A stretch of 64,000 nt of DNA. Origin: Symbiodinium natans. Taxonomy: Eukaryota > Sar > Dinophyceae > Suessiales > Symbiodiniaceae. Shown one piece after another: positions 21,641 to 31,384 of this stretch. The position numbers and the translations under genes are program-made. The stretch covers positions 184,001 through 248,000 of the forward strand of contig CAJNDS010002680.1 of the NCBI GenBank assembly GCA_905221605.1, read 5' to 3'. Position 1 is the first letter of the stretch; each line of letters opens with the position of its first letter. The notes under the pieces were generated by a model. The model ran no database searches and was not told where the DNA came from. It worked only from the letters and a program-made list of their open reading frames with translations.

Positions 21641-22007
21641 GCCGCGTCTCAGGGATCCTTGAACCCCGAAGCATCCAGGTGGGGGGCCCCCATAGTTCAG
21701 AGAAGTCCCTCTTAGGTGTGTACCTAAACAGTACACACACTTGGGGGGGCCTGGTAAGGACTTTATATGGGAACTACAATGACAAGCCCCAGTGGGTTTG
21801 AGGGTTTTGAGGGCTCGGGTCAGGATTGCTGTGGGCTCTTGTGCTCTTCTGAGCTGCCCTTGCACGCTATAAACCCTGAACACTAAACCCGAAAAAACCC
21901 TAAACCCAAAAGCCAAAAAAAAAAGTAAACCCTAAACCCTAAACCCCTACTCAGCGAGAGAGCGGTCACCTGAACCGCTCCCGGCGCCAACCTCACCTTC
22001 ACCCCAG

Positions 22008-22043
22008 GCGCTGGAGAAAGCCCTGGCCGGCCAGCGCCAAGAG
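22008..22043 (+). CDS. Block A exon 11, ALEKALAxQRQE family (12 codons)
   Basis: CCCCAG|GCG...GAG|GTGACC bounds ALEKALAGQRQE; the partner at 29787 differs by one residue and ends GAG|GCGAGG. Here again a GT donor in one copy is GC in the other. CCCTAAA units lie upstream (21897-21947) and TTTAGGG units downstream (22073-22190). Confidence 0.85.
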
Positions 22044-22064
22044 GTGACCTCAGAAGCTTTGGGC

Positions 22065-22192
22065 TTAGGGCTATTTAGGGTTTCGGGCATTTAGGGTTTG
22101 GGGCATTTAGGGTTTAGGGTCATCTAGGGTTTAGGGCTTGGGTTTAGGGTGATTTCGGGTTTAGGGCATCTAGGGTTTAGGGTTTTAGGGTT
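22065..22192 (+). repeat. Degenerate TTTAGGG array with GGCATT/GGTCAT spacers
   Basis: TTTAGGG or TTTCGGG units alternate with short GCATTTAGGG and TCATCTAGGG spacers, forming a roughly 20-base higher-order pattern immediately after the exon at 22008-22043. Confidence 0.85.
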
Positions 22193-22522
22193 TTTTGGCC
22201 CTTAGGGGTATATCTGGCAGCTGTCTGATCGCTCTAGGGCTGTGGTGGACACGTCGCATCGAGTGAGAATTATACGTACATTCATTTTTTATTTATGTAG
22301 TTTTGATGTATGTATTCATTTGTTCATCTATTTATTTGTTCTTTTTGTTGTCATTATTACTCATATTAGACATTCTCATAGTTCATGATGAGCCATGGTT
22401 TGCGTGTAAGACAAAGTTTCAGGGTTAAGACTGGAGCCTCTGAGGTTTCGGGCCCTGGGATTCTGGGATTTTGGGATTCGGCCCCTCGACCTCCCAAGCC
22501 CTTAGAGAACCCCAAAAGCCAG

Positions 22523-22594
22523 GCAGACCGGGCCCTTGCGGCGGAGACGGCCGCAGCGGCCGAGGTGCAGAAGTCGCTGCAGCTGCAGGAGGAG
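22523..22594 (+). CDS. Block A exon 12, ADRALAAETA family (24 codons)
   Basis: AGCCAG|GCA...GAG|GCTGGG bounds ADRALAAETAAAAEVQKS then LQLQEE. The partner at 30840 is the same 72 nt with mostly conservative changes. It is the longest exon of the block. Confidence 0.85.
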
Positions 22595-23050
22595 GCTGGG
22601 TGCCCTTCAAGGAATCTCTTCGGGGTCCAGAGGGCTCCTTGGCAGCTTCCCGAGAGATCCCAAGCCCTAGATTCCCCAGACCCCCAGAATCCTGCGCGGA
22701 ATGAACTGTCGACAAGGTGCCCTAAAAAGCAGTCCCCAAGAACTACAGCAGAAGCCGGCCGTGCTGTGTGATGAGACGGACCCGGGATTCACCGCGTGGG
22801 CAAACTACGCATCTCCTTGAATTATGGGAGTGGCGGCTGGTTCCTTTTGATTTGAGGAGACGTGGATCTGAAGTTTATCCACGTGTTCCCATCCGTCCTC
22901 AGTTCCAAGCTCCTTAAGGGGCCCCGGGCTTCGCCGGAGCTTAGCTGCGTGACCTGTTGCGGGAGGCAAGAAACGAGCCTCCTCAAAGCCATACGAGGGC
23001 TTCAGCGCATCAGGCTCCCAACAAGCTGCATGCCATAGATACCCCATTGA

Positions 23051-23130
23051 TACCCCTCTGGGGTTTACGAAAATTGGGGGCCCCGAAATAGACCCCTAAT
23101 AAGGACCGCCATAAGGTACCCCTAATTGGG
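23051..23130 (-). mobile_element. Short interspersed element, family GGTACCTTATTGGGG (copy 1)
   Basis: GGGGTTTACGAAAATTGGGG and GGTACCCCTAATTGGG words match, in reverse complement, the copy at 26908-26985. A partial third copy is near 29640-29712. The repeated combination suggests a MITE-like family. Confidence 0.55.
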
Positions 23131-23210
23131 AAGTCCTAAACCCGAAACCCTAAACCCTAAACCCCCCCAGAAGTCCTGGGGCGATCTACTTGAAAGCCGT
23201 TGTGATGGAG

Positions 23211-23246
23211 GCCTCGCATCTCGCCGCGCGGCTGTCGGACGCAGAG
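23211..23246 (+). CDS. Block A exon 13, LAxRLSxAE family (12 codons)
   Basis: ATGGAG|GCC...GAG|GTGCGG bounds ASHLAARLSDAE; the partner at 31349 reads AAQLATRLSEAE and ends GAG|GCGTGG (GT versus GC). CCCTAAACCCTAAACCC precedes it at 23136. Confidence 0.8.
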
Positions 23247-23701
23247 GTGCGGATGTTGGCCGAGAGGAGTACTATGGGGGGTCGGAAGAATTACTAATAG
23301 TATTCCCTTGTGGTCCCTTTGTAATTATACTATAATTACCCCCCAAACCCTATTCTCATTATGTTAAGGCTCCTATATTAAGAGGTGAGCAAGGGTTGAG
23401 TTGGTTGAGGGAGGGGGAGACGAAGTTGAGTGCTTGAGGGGAGCCTGCCGTGCTCTGCAGTAATGATCTAAGAAACACCAGGTAAACTGACTTGCAGAGC
23501 CGGCAGGCGCAGACCCTAAGGCCCTAAGGCCCCAAACACCCTTGAACTTCAAGTCCTATGCTGAACCCGAATACGCCTAGACCTTAAGCCCTAGAAGAAC
23601 TTGGTATACTACAAGCCCTTCAAGTCCTACAAATACGATGAAACTTTTTTCTCCATCAATCCTAAATCCCCAAACCCACCCCACGCACCTTCAGCCGCAA
23701 G

Positions 23702-23755
23702 GCAAAGCTCGCGCAGCTCCCTGCGGTTCCTGCGGAGGACGCGAGCCTTCGCGAG
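23702..23755 (+). CDS. Block A exon 14, AKLxQLPAxxxExxSLRE family (18 codons)
   Basis: CGCAAG|GCA...GAG|GCTCGC bounds AKLAQLPAVPAEDASLRE. Copies at 24919 and 31718 keep the same ends. It closes the fourteen-exon block and begins the 1.2-kb tandem duplication. Confidence 0.8.
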
Positions 23756-24057
23756 GCTCGCTTGAAGACCTCTGGGCCACGAGAATAAACGAATACTGCA
23801 ATAGAATATTAATGTACAGTAGAGCATAGAAGTTGAACTGCAAGAAACTGGAAATGCCTTGCAATTGGGGTTTACACAGATGAGCGTTTGTTATACGATT
23901 TGGGTTTACAGGTTGGGCTTAAGGTTTCGGGCTAAGACACCTGAGACTTTCCTAACAGGGTTCATGGGTGGTCAGAAGTGGTATCTCCGGATCTTCGCCG
24001 CCTTGGCAATAGCCAACGGAGACCTCGACGACCTCGAAGTTTTCCTTTGTTCTGGAG

Positions 24058-24108
24058 GCTGCGCAGCAGATTGAGGCGCTGCAGGCGCGTGCAGCGGCGG
24101 CCGATCAG
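24058..24108 (+). CDS. Exon 1 copy in the tandem duplication (17 codons)
   Basis: CTGGAG|GCT...CAG|GCTCGT bounds AAQQIEALQARAAAADQ. It differs from 25339-25389 by few bases and from 15743-15796 by more. Confidence 0.75.
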
Positions 24109-24195
24109 GCTCGTGGGCTCCGATGTCCATACGGCTTAAGGCTTGCCAAGACCACCGTTGGCACAGCCAGCTCTGCCTTGGGAGCGGGGGCTGAG

Positions 24196-24216
24196 GGGGG
24201 GGGGGGGGGGGGGGGG
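24196..24216 (+). repeat. Poly-G tract
   Basis: A run of about 20 G lies about 90 bases after the exon at 24058-24108; the corresponding intron of copy 2 also has G runs (25406-25433). Confidence 0.85.
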
Positions 24217-24264
24217 CTGAGGGCTCTCGTAACATCGCCCTGGGCTTTGAATCTGCTGTCGGAG

Positions 24265-24306
24265 GAGCTGGCGCAGGCAAAGGCAGCTCAGCAGACCCAG
24301 AGAGAG
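24265..24306 (+). CDS. Exon 2 copy in the tandem duplication (14 codons)
   Basis: CGGAG|GAG...GAG|GCGCAC bounds ELAQAKAAQQTQRE, identical in protein to 25480-25521. Confidence 0.75.
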
Positions 24307-24644
24307 GCGCACCGGGTGGGGCAATTGGAAGTTCGAGCAAACCCACGAAAGTGTTGAGTTGAGCTTGATAGGCCTTGCCTAGAGCAACGTTCTAAGCTTT
24401 CATCCAACAGGGAAAAGTGCCCTCGTCATTGTTAGGTAGCTGTCAGTCAGCCTCTAAGCCTACGACTTGGAGCTTGCGGCTTGAAAACCCCTGAACGATC
24501 CAATGCGCCGTCGTTTGTGGCGACCTCCGATGAAGGAGCTGGAGTCTGCCCTCGCCCGCCAGAGCAACGAGGCTTCATCCGCAAGTGAGCCACCCCAAAT
24601 CGCCACAGCTGACACAACCCAGCTGCAACGTTGCCCACCCGCAG

Positions 24645-24680
24645 GCAGCGCAGCTCACGGCGCAGCTGGCAGAAGCCCAG
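24645..24680 (+). CDS. Exon 3 copy in the tandem duplication (12 codons)
   Basis: CCGCAG|GCA...CAG|GCTCAG bounds AAQLTAQLAEAQ. It lies in the part that is identical to copy 2 (25842-25877). Confidence 0.75.
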
Positions 24681-24918
24681 GCTCAGCCGGGATTGGATCA
24701 GGAGGAGGGCAGCTCGGGAACGCACCTGCATTGAACAATGGCTGGGAGGTGTTTGGGGATGTGTAGGGGGATCTCAGCCAACCAGCAAGCTGCCACTCCC
24801 CCTTGGCATCAGGAGTTTTGCTGAGGCACAGGCACTTTTCGAACCATGCGGCAACCTAAACCCCTATACCTAAACCCTAAACCCTGACGTCTAAATCCCC
24901 ATCTTCAGCCCGCGTGAG

Positions 24919-24972
24919 GCAAAGCTCGCGCAGCTCCCTGCGCTTCCTGCGGAGGACCCGAGCCTTCGCGAG
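24919..24972 (+). CDS. Exon 14 copy in the tandem duplication (18 codons)
   Basis: GTGAG|GCA...GAG|GCGCCC bounds AKLAQLPALPAEDPSLRE, very close to 23702-23755. CCCTAAACCCTGACG precedes it and TTTAGG-type repeats follow (25015-25100). Confidence 0.75.
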
Positions 24973-25338
24973 GCGCCCTTGAAGGGCCCCGGGCAGAGTT
25001 GAGCTTTATAGGGGGTTTAGGTTTGCCGAGTTTGTAGGGCGTATAAGGTTTAAAGTTTAAGGGCTTAGGTTTAGGGTGCAAACTTAGGGTTTAGGGCTAT
25101 ACGGCGGCTAAGACACCTGAGACCTAACTATACTGCTGCATCCGAGCGCCGTGCAGACCCTGCGTCAGCCCTCGTTAAGGGGTCTGTAGTTGAGGGTTCA
25201 GGGGTGGTCATCAGTAGTATCCCCAGATCTTCGCAGCCATGGCACCACAAATCCTAAAAGCCCGAAATCTTGTCGGGAAAACCATTTGCAGTAGCCACCG
25301 AAACCTCGACGACCTCGAAGTCTTCCTTTCTTCTGGAG

Positions 25339-25389
25339 GCTACGCAGCAGATCGAGGCGCTGCAGGCGCGTGCAGCGGCGGCCGATCAG
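25339..25389 (+). CDS. Block C exon 1, QQIExLQARAA family (17 codons)
   Basis: CTGGAG|GCT...CAG|GCTCGC bounds ATQQIEALQARAAAADQ. The replacement of GT by GC after CAGGCTC compared with copy 1 argues that the splice site is at CAG|GC, not at GTGGGC. Confidence 0.75.
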
Positions 25390-25479
25390 GCTCGCGGGCC
25401 CCCACGGGGGAGGGGGGGGGGGGAGGGGGGGGGCGAGGCCCTTAACCTCGCCATGAGCCTTGAATCGAATCTGTCGGAG

Positions 25480-25521
25480 GAGTTGGCGCAGGCCAAGGCG
25501 GCGCAGCAGACCCAGAGAGAG
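25480..25521 (+). CDS. Block C exon 2, ELAQAKAAQQT family (14 codons)
   Basis: CGGAG|GAG...GAG|GCGCAC bounds ELAQAKAAQQTQRE. Phase 0-0, partner of 16698-16739. Confidence 0.75.
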
Positions 25522-25841
25522 GCGCACATTCGAGCAAGCCCGTGACAGTGTTGAGTTGGGCTTAATAGGCCTTACCTAAACTTTTCATTAAACTTTTCGT
25601 CAAAAAGGGAAAAGTGCCCTCGTCATTGTTAGGTAGCTGTCAGTCAGCCTCTAAGCCTACGACTTGGAGCTTGCGGCTTGAAAACCCCTGAACGATCCAA
25701 TGCGCCGTCGTTTGTGGCGACCTCCGATGAAGGAGCTGGAGTCTGCCCTCGCCCGCCAGAGCAACGAGGCTTCATCCGCAAGTGAGCCACCCCAAATCGC
25801 CACAGCTGACACAACCCAGCTGCAACGTTGCCCACCCGCAG

Positions 25842-25877
25842 GCAGCGCAGCTCACGGCGCAGCTGGCAGAAGCCCAG
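25842..25877 (+). CDS. Block C exon 3, AQLTAQLAEAQ family (12 codons)
   Basis: Identical to 24645-24680 in the duplicated segment; partner of 17602-17649, which has an extra AQLT unit. Confidence 0.75.
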
Positions 25878-26531
25878 GCTCAGCCGGGATTGGATCAGGA
25901 GGAGGGCAGCTCGGGAACGCACCTGCATTGAACAATGGCTGGGAGGTGTTTGGGGATGTGTAGGGGGATCTCAGCCAACCAGCAAGCTGCCACTCCCCCT
26001 TGGCATCAGGAGCTGAAACGGCACTTTTCGAACCATGCGGCAGCCTAAACCCCTATAATCCCTCAACCCCTAAACTCCGAATCCCCTGAACCCTGCGGAC
26101 CTTCGGGCCGCCGACGACTCGGACAGGGTCAACATTCTAATTCCTGAGTTATGAGGGTTCGTTGGGTTCAAGCAGGGGTTAGTACCGGTTAGGTAGGGTT
26201 TGGGATTTATAGTCAGTTTGTTGGATTGTTCCAGGCTTTCCGAGCTGCTGTTGTGCTTTCACAAGGGGTTGTGGGACCCTACTTGGAGACCTTATGCGAC
26301 TTGCTTCAATCACCTTTTTCATTCAGGCACATTTAAGAATCTTATAATACCCTAAACCTCTTCAAGCACCCTAGACACTCCTAAAAACCCCTAAGCACCC
26401 TTTAACCTCCCTAACAGCCCTTGAAAGCCGCTCTAGAAGCTCCTCAAAACCCCCCAAACACCCTTCTCAAGAGCAGCCGCGGAGCTCCCTAAACCCTAAA
26501 CCCTAAACCCTAAGACCCCCGAGCTGCAGAG

Positions 26532-26585
26532 GCGCAGCTTGTGCAGTTGGAGGAGCTGAAGTCCGACGCGGCAGCTCTGCGCGAG
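26532..26585 (+). CDS. Block C exon 4 (18 codons)
   Basis: GCAGAG|GCG...GAG|GACGCC bounds AQLVQLEELKSDAAALRE, partner of 18332-18385. CCCTAAACCCTAAACCC ends 20 bases upstream; GGGCTTTGGG and poly-G follow. Confidence 0.8.
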
Positions 26586-26633
26586 GACGCCGGGCTTTGA
26601 GGGGTTCTGGCGGGCTTTGGGCTCTTCGGGCGG

Positions 26634-26671
26634 GCGGGGGGGGGTTAGGGGGGGGGGGGGGGGGGGGGGGT
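26634..26671 (+). repeat. Poly-G tract
   Basis: Two G runs (about 10 and 22) separated by TTA lie 50 bases after the exon at 26532-26585. Confidence 0.85.
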
Positions 26672-26907
26672 GTCAGGGTCAGGGTTTGGGGGCGGGTAGA
26701 GAGCTTGGTTGCGGCCAGTCAGGTGCACTCACAGATCCGCCGTTTCCCAGCCTGCGCGAAACGCTTAAAGTACCGCTGCCGCGTCACGTAGTGCACGCTG
26801 CCGAGTTGCCGGTGATTGCTTATTTCCTCAAGCTGCTCTGATGCTGCTCTTCTAACGTGGAAGAACACCACCGCTGAGGAATCTGGGGGCGCTCAGTTTC
26901 CGAAGTT

Positions 26908-26985
26908 TGGGGTACCTTATTGGGGTCCTGACTATAAGTGTTTGGGATCTTCTTTGGGGGTCCCCAATTTTTCGTAAACCCCCTA
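26908..26985 (+). mobile_element. Short interspersed element, family GGTACCTTATTGGGG (copy 2)
   Basis: GGTACCTTATTGGGGTCC and GGGGTCCCCAATTTTTCG match 23051-23130 in the opposite orientation; the first word also matches the inverse of GGACCCCAATAAGGTACC at 29681. GGGGTCC at one end and GGGGTCCCC at the other give weak inverted ends. Confidence 0.55.
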
Positions 26986-27178
26986 TGCACTCAAATTCTC
27001 CACACATTGCATGCCGAGGCCTCTCTGCGATTTCGGAGAGCGTAAAGTTGCCAACCCTTGGAAGCTCGCAGTATATGTGTACCCAGCATACAGTGCGCAA
27101 AGTATAGTAGGATGTTGAGAGCCTTAGGCCCGCTGGACCCCTGAGCCATGATAGATATTCCCAAAGCTTCTCGCACAG

Positions 27179-27214
27179 GAGCTCGCCACCGCGAGCGAGG
27201 GCCACTCAAAGGAG
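27179..27214 (+). CDS. Block C exon 5 (12 codons)
   Basis: GCACAG|GAG...GAG|GCACAG bounds ELATASEGHSKE, partner of 18815-18850. Confidence 0.75.
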
Positions 27215-27481
27215 GCACAGACGAAGGACACCCTAAAAACCTAAATGTGAAAGTTGTAAAAGACCTGCTGCTCCGCATGGGTTGAGGGTTTTGGGGATGG
27301 GCTACAGTCAAAGGGCCTGAGAGCCTTCAACCCGGATATGTTTTAAGGGACCCTCTAACACCCTACCGTGGAAGACCCCTACACCCTACCAGAACTATAT
27401 CTAATCCCTAAACCCTAAACCCTAAGCAAAAATCCGGCGCTGCAGCTCAAGAAGTTGGGTATATCTGCCCTCCACTGCCAG

Positions 27482-27517
27482 GCACAGCGCCTCCAAGCTC
27501 GCATCGAGGAGCTGGAG
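27482..27517 (+). CDS. Block C exon 6 (12 codons)
   Basis: TGCCAG|GCA...GAG|GCGGAG bounds AQRLQARIEELE, partner of 19781-19816. CCTAAACCCTAAACCC lies upstream (27404). Confidence 0.75.
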
Positions 27518-28278
27518 GCGGAGGGCCCCAAAGACCGGGCCTAAACCACCCGAAGCCCTACAATCCGCAACCCTAAGAACCCCTAAGCCCCAAAATCCTC
27601 AACCCTACAAACCGTAAACTCCCTAACCCTACACCTGAGGTACCTAACTAGTGAAGGCAAAAGCAGGCTATCCAGTGCCAGGTAACTGGAGGTGTGAGAT
27701 TGTTTGGCGAGAATTCCGCATAGAACGGCTCGGAGGTTGCAGAGCTTGTGAGGGGGGCGTTAGGGTTCAGGGTTTGGAGTTGAGGGATCTTCAGGGAGTT
27801 AGGGTTTGCCATGGGAGAAGCGGGTGAGCGAGCCCAATCGGGCTTCGGAACTCGGAAAGCTGCAAATAATTAGGGTTCTGGAGATCCGGCGGTAAGGGGA
27901 TCGGGTGTGGGAATCTCGTGCAGTTGCAAGTCTTGGGAATCCGGGGGCCAAGGGAATGTGAAAGCATACAGTTGGTGTGCATACAGGCATTTGAGGATTT
28001 AAGGTTTAAAGAGAGTTGTCACGTTGTGGGGTTGCATCTCGGGGCACCCTGCGCCCCAACCCGATGATGTTTAATCCCTGGGCCCTGTTAGAGAAGATCA
28101 TGGGCCCGAAAGGCGCGCTTGAAGCCCTAAACCCCTAAATCCCTAGACCCTTGAAAAGTCCAAAAACCCAAAGTTCAACCCAGAACAGCCCCTAAGCCAA
28201 AGTCCCTGCGTGTACCCCCGCATACCCCCCTTTGACCCTGATAAACTGCACCAAAGTTCCAACTCCGACACCAGAGAG

Positions 28279-28323
28279 GCCCAGGCGTCAGAGACCCAAG
28301 CCTCCGCAGCCAGGCAGCAGGAG
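28279..28323 (+). CDS. Block C exon 7 (15 codons)
   Basis: CAGAGAG|GCC...CAGGAG|GAGAGC bounds AQASETQASAARQQE, partner of 20042-20086. Confidence 0.7.
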
Positions 28324-28761
28324 GAGAGCCCGTCAGGGCTTGTAGGCTTGAGGGTTGATTTTAGGGCTTTTTGGGCTGAGGTTTGGATGAAGATTTGAGT
28401 AGCCCCCGCCCCCCTTGCCCCCGACAGATAAACCTCCCGAACGCGGGCCGAGCCTTCCCTGGGGCCCACAACCTCAACACCCCGAGCAATACACGAGATC
28501 GCGTGCAGGTTATGGTCCTTCTTGGGAGGTCCGACTTTTAAGCCCTAAGCCCTGGACCCCCCTGAGCCCAGAAAAAGGGGGGCCCAAAAAAATTCCACAT
28601 GTTTGGCCACTCGAAGTGACAGGCCCAAAGTCCAAGCCTACGGCCTTTAGTTCCGATTTAGGGGATTCAATAGAGGGTTTAGGGTTTAGGGCTTAGGGGG
28701 TGCGGAGGGTTGCGGGGGTTTTGGGAGGGTTGGGGGAGATTTCAGGGCCCGAGCCTCAAAG

Positions 28762-28785
28762 GAGATACAGAAGCTGGGTGAAGAG
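28762..28785 (+). CDS. Block C exon 8, microexon (8 codons)
   Basis: TCAAAG|GAG...GAG|GCTGGC bounds EIQKLGEE, partner of 20353-20376. Unusually, the flank upstream is TTTAGGG-type (28675-28700), an exception to the general polarity. Confidence 0.55.
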
Positions 28786-29031
28786 GCTGGCTGATGAAGC
28801 TCTCTTTCTTGTATGAACGTAATTACTCCGCTGCAGCTCCCAGTGTGCTCTGCATCCCCACGCCAAAGAGACGCGGCGAACCTTCACAGATCACGTGTTT
28901 TGGTGTGAATCCGACACTCTGTGCTTTGATCCCCGTGCGCCAAAAACCAGAAACGTCGGAGCCTCTCAAAGCCCCAAAATGAAAAAGCCCCGAAGCCCAA
29001 TCGCTCAAAGGGCTTTCAGCTCTCCTGCCAG

Positions 29032-29079
29032 GCAGGTCGCCACCAGCAAACCCGGGACGCGCTGCTCCTGCGGGAGCAG
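29032..29079 (+). CDS. Block C exon 9 (16 codons)
   Basis: TGCCAG|GCA...CAG|GAGCTC bounds AGRHQQTRDALLLREQ, partner of 21387-21434. A 220-codon frame runs the other way over 28823-29485, but exon conservation favours the plus strand. Confidence 0.8.
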
Positions 29080-29501
29080 GAGCTCCCCCGAGGTGGTTGT
29101 TTGGCTCATACTGAGCGGAAGACGAATTAGCAAGAGAAACCATAGACACAGGCACTGGGTGGGACCCCGGGGCATTTTTTCCCTTATTGGGTTTAAGAGG
29201 ATCCTGTTTATGATGTTTTTCAGAAGGTTTCAGGGGCCAAGCTAGACCATCGAGAATACTGAAAGTGACAGATAAGTTGGTGGCGCTGCGGGTGTGGAGG
29301 CTTTGGGGGAGAGGGGTCTCCGGAACACCTTCGGGAACAACGGGGCCAAGAGTCTGCTGCGGGAATCCTTCCGAAAGAGCAACCTGAGACTTTCTGGGTA
29401 CGAGTTTTTGAGCCCCTCTACGTGCAGAGACCCCTGAACCCCTCAAACCCCTGAACCCTGAACCACAGGCCCTCAAAACCCCCACAGCCTAAGCCACAGA
29501 G

Positions 29502-29543
29502 GAGCTTCAGATCGCCAAGGACGCCGCGGTGAAGACCGGGGAG
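29502..29543 (+). CDS. Block C exon 10 (14 codons)
   Basis: ACAGAG|GAG...GAG|GCTGCT bounds ELQIAKDAAVKTGE, partner of 21599-21640. CCCTGAACCCTGAACC precedes it. Confidence 0.75.
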
Positions 29544-29639
29544 GCTGCTGAAGTTTAGGGCAGGTAGGTACAGTGAAGGCTCCTAGGAAACTACCTGATC
29601 CGCTGTCGCGAAATTCTTAGACGTTTGCGAAAAGAAGGC

Positions 29640-29712
29640 CCCAAATATGAACCCTCAAATAGGATTCCCCCTATAGCAAGGACCCCAATAAGGTACCCCG
29701 AATTTCGTAAGA
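29640..29712 (-). mobile_element. Short interspersed element, family GGTACCTTATTGGGG (partial copy 3)
   Basis: GGACCCCAATAAGGTACC is the exact inverse of the start of the element at 26908; a CGAATTTCGTAAG word also resembles the other end. The remainder is diverged. Confidence 0.45.
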
Positions 29713-29786
29713 CGTTTGAACACCCCTCTAAGCACCCTAAACCCTAAGCCCCTCAAGCCGTGGCTGTGCCCGAATCGCGACCCCAG

Positions 29787-29822
29787 GCGCTGGAGAAAGC
29801 CCTGGCCAGCCAGCGCCAAGAG
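29787..29822 (+). CDS. Block C exon 11 (12 codons)
   Basis: CCCCAG|GCG...GAG|GCGAGG bounds ALEKALASQRQE. The similarity to 22008-22043 includes the acceptor. CCTAAACCCTAAGCCCC lies upstream and a TTTAGGG array downstream (29858). Confidence 0.85.
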
Positions 29823-29857
29823 GCGAGGGGCTTCAAGTAGGAGCATAAAGCTGGGCA

Positions 29858-29908
29858 TTTAGGGTTTAGGGTTTAGGGTTTAGGGTTAGGGTTTAGGGTT
29901 TAGGCTAT
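29858..29908 (+). repeat. TTTAGGG array
   Basis: Six to seven units, starting 35 bases after the exon at 29787-29822. Confidence 0.9.
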
Positions 29909-30079
29909 CTATTTTGGGCAATGCTCTAAATTACGGCTCCTTCTCTTTGGGGTGCCCTGAATCCAACGGCACTTGTAAGCTTAAACCCCAAACCTAACCC
30001 CAATCGTCGCGGAGTACTGGTTGTATGCGATATAAGCCTGGGAAATTGCGTCGCTTAACTTGTTATGCTCTTCTTGAAC

Positions 30080-30362
30080 CGGGTCAAGTTTCAAGCTCCT
30101 TTCGCAGTTTCACAGTAGATTTTCATACTACTATCAAACTCGTATCAAACTCCAGTTTCAAGCTCGCCGTTAAGTGGGAACTGCATTTCCTGGACACGAA
30201 AACCAGACGAACCTGGGATCTCTGGGTTGTGGAGGCTTAAATGTGTGCTTTAACATGCAATTCCGCCTCAACAGCGGGTTTGAAAATGGAGTTTGATACA
30301 AGTTTGACTGTAGTACGAAACTACTATGAAACTTCGAAATGGAGCTTGAAACTTGAAAAAGT
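30080..30362. mobile_element. MITE-like element with ~85-bp terminal inverted repeats
   Basis: The left arm (from TCAAGTTTCAAGCTCC at about 30084) and the right arm (ending GGAGCTTGAAACTTGA at about 30357) are inverse over about 85 bases with scattered mismatches, including ATCAAACTCCA-type words in both. The centre of about 110 bases has no transposase motif. Frames at 30025-30240 and 30241-30477 that cross it are explained by the element. Confidence 0.75.
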
Positions 30363-30839
30363 GCGACATGGACCTTGCCACACCTCTGCAGGTGAGACCA
30401 CGATTTTTGAGCCCACGTTCACGGATGCTCCTTACGAGAGCACAAACTTACCGTTGTACCTTGACCGGGATGCGTAGCACAAAGTTACCTCTGTACCTTG
30501 GCCTCGTCATTTTCCTAATGCTCGTGGACCACACGTGCTTGCATAGACCCCAACAGCCCCCAAATCGCACGGTTCATAGACGAAATCCTGCAGCACTTAG
30601 AGCTACCGCGGGCCATCCCTTCCAAACCCTGAATCATTGGTTTCAGAACAGGTGCAGATGGCATGCGCGCGAACGACACAAATCCTGCATCCGCCATGCG
30701 TGTAGTCAACCTTAAAACACCGGGTCATGCACCATCATGTCCATCCGCCCTATGATGAGCCGCGCCCTAAAACTCCACCCCCAAGCCAATCATCGCAACA
30801 GTTACTTGGGCCCACGGGTCTGAATACCCGTCCCAAAAG

Positions 30840-30911
30840 GCAGACCGCGCCCTGGCGGCGGAGACGGCCACCGCGGCGGAGCTGCAGAAGTCGCGGCAGC
30901 TGAAGGAGGAG
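30840..30911 (+). CDS. Block C exon 12 (24 codons)
   Basis: CAAAAG|GCA...GAG|GCTCGG bounds ADRALAAETATAAELQKS then RQLKEE, partner of 22523-22594. TTCAGGG/TTTAGGG units follow (30945-31015). Confidence 0.85.
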
Positions 30912-31348
30912 GCTCGGCCTGACGGCCTCTATGGGGCCTCTAGGGTTTTGGAGTTCAGGATTCAGGCTTCAGGGCATAGGGTTTAGGATCTGGGATTCAG
31001 GGTTTAGGGTTCAAGGCTCCGGGTTGTTGGGCGTTAAAGATTTGAGGAAAGCTGTTCCTTGCGACAGGAGGCAGGGGCACATGCTGCTGCACCCCCGACC
31101 ACCCCTCCCCCCACCGCCCACTCCCACTCTAACACTGTCTTTTCCCCTAAACCACTGTGCGGTGACGCGCCCTTTTGCGCCAAACCACCCTACACCCCTG
31201 GCACTCTCAGCCGATCTTCGAAGCCCCGAAATGACCCTGGCACCTACACCGAGTGATCGACATTTTCGGACACCGTCGTAAACCCCAGAATCCGAAATTC
31301 CCATCATGGGACCCTAGATGATACACCTTGCAAGCCGTTGAGATGCAG

Positions 31349-31384
31349 GCAGCACAGCTCGCCACGCGGCTATCGGAGGCAGAG
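31349..31384 (+). CDS. Block C exon 13 (12 codons)
   Basis: ATGCAG|GCA...GAG|GCGTGG bounds AAQLATRLSEAE, partner of 23211-23246. Confidence 0.8.

Larger units (their letters stand above)
23690..26110 (+). repeat. Tandem duplication with ~1.2-kb unit (exons 14-1-2-3)
   Basis: Copy 1 (about 23690-24905) and copy 2 (about 24905-26110) each hold the exon families 14, 1, 2 and 3. Within them 24411-24808 and 25608-26005 appear identical (offset 1197), including intron sequence, whereas the other parts of the unit differ by substitutions and by an insertion near 25240-25300. This fits a recent duplication or later gene conversion of the 400-bp part. Confidence 0.9.

Noticed and set aside
28823-29485. 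Minus-strand 220-codon frame
   Set aside because: It overlaps two conserved plus-strand exons (29032, 29502) and has no domain; high GC lowers stop frequency.
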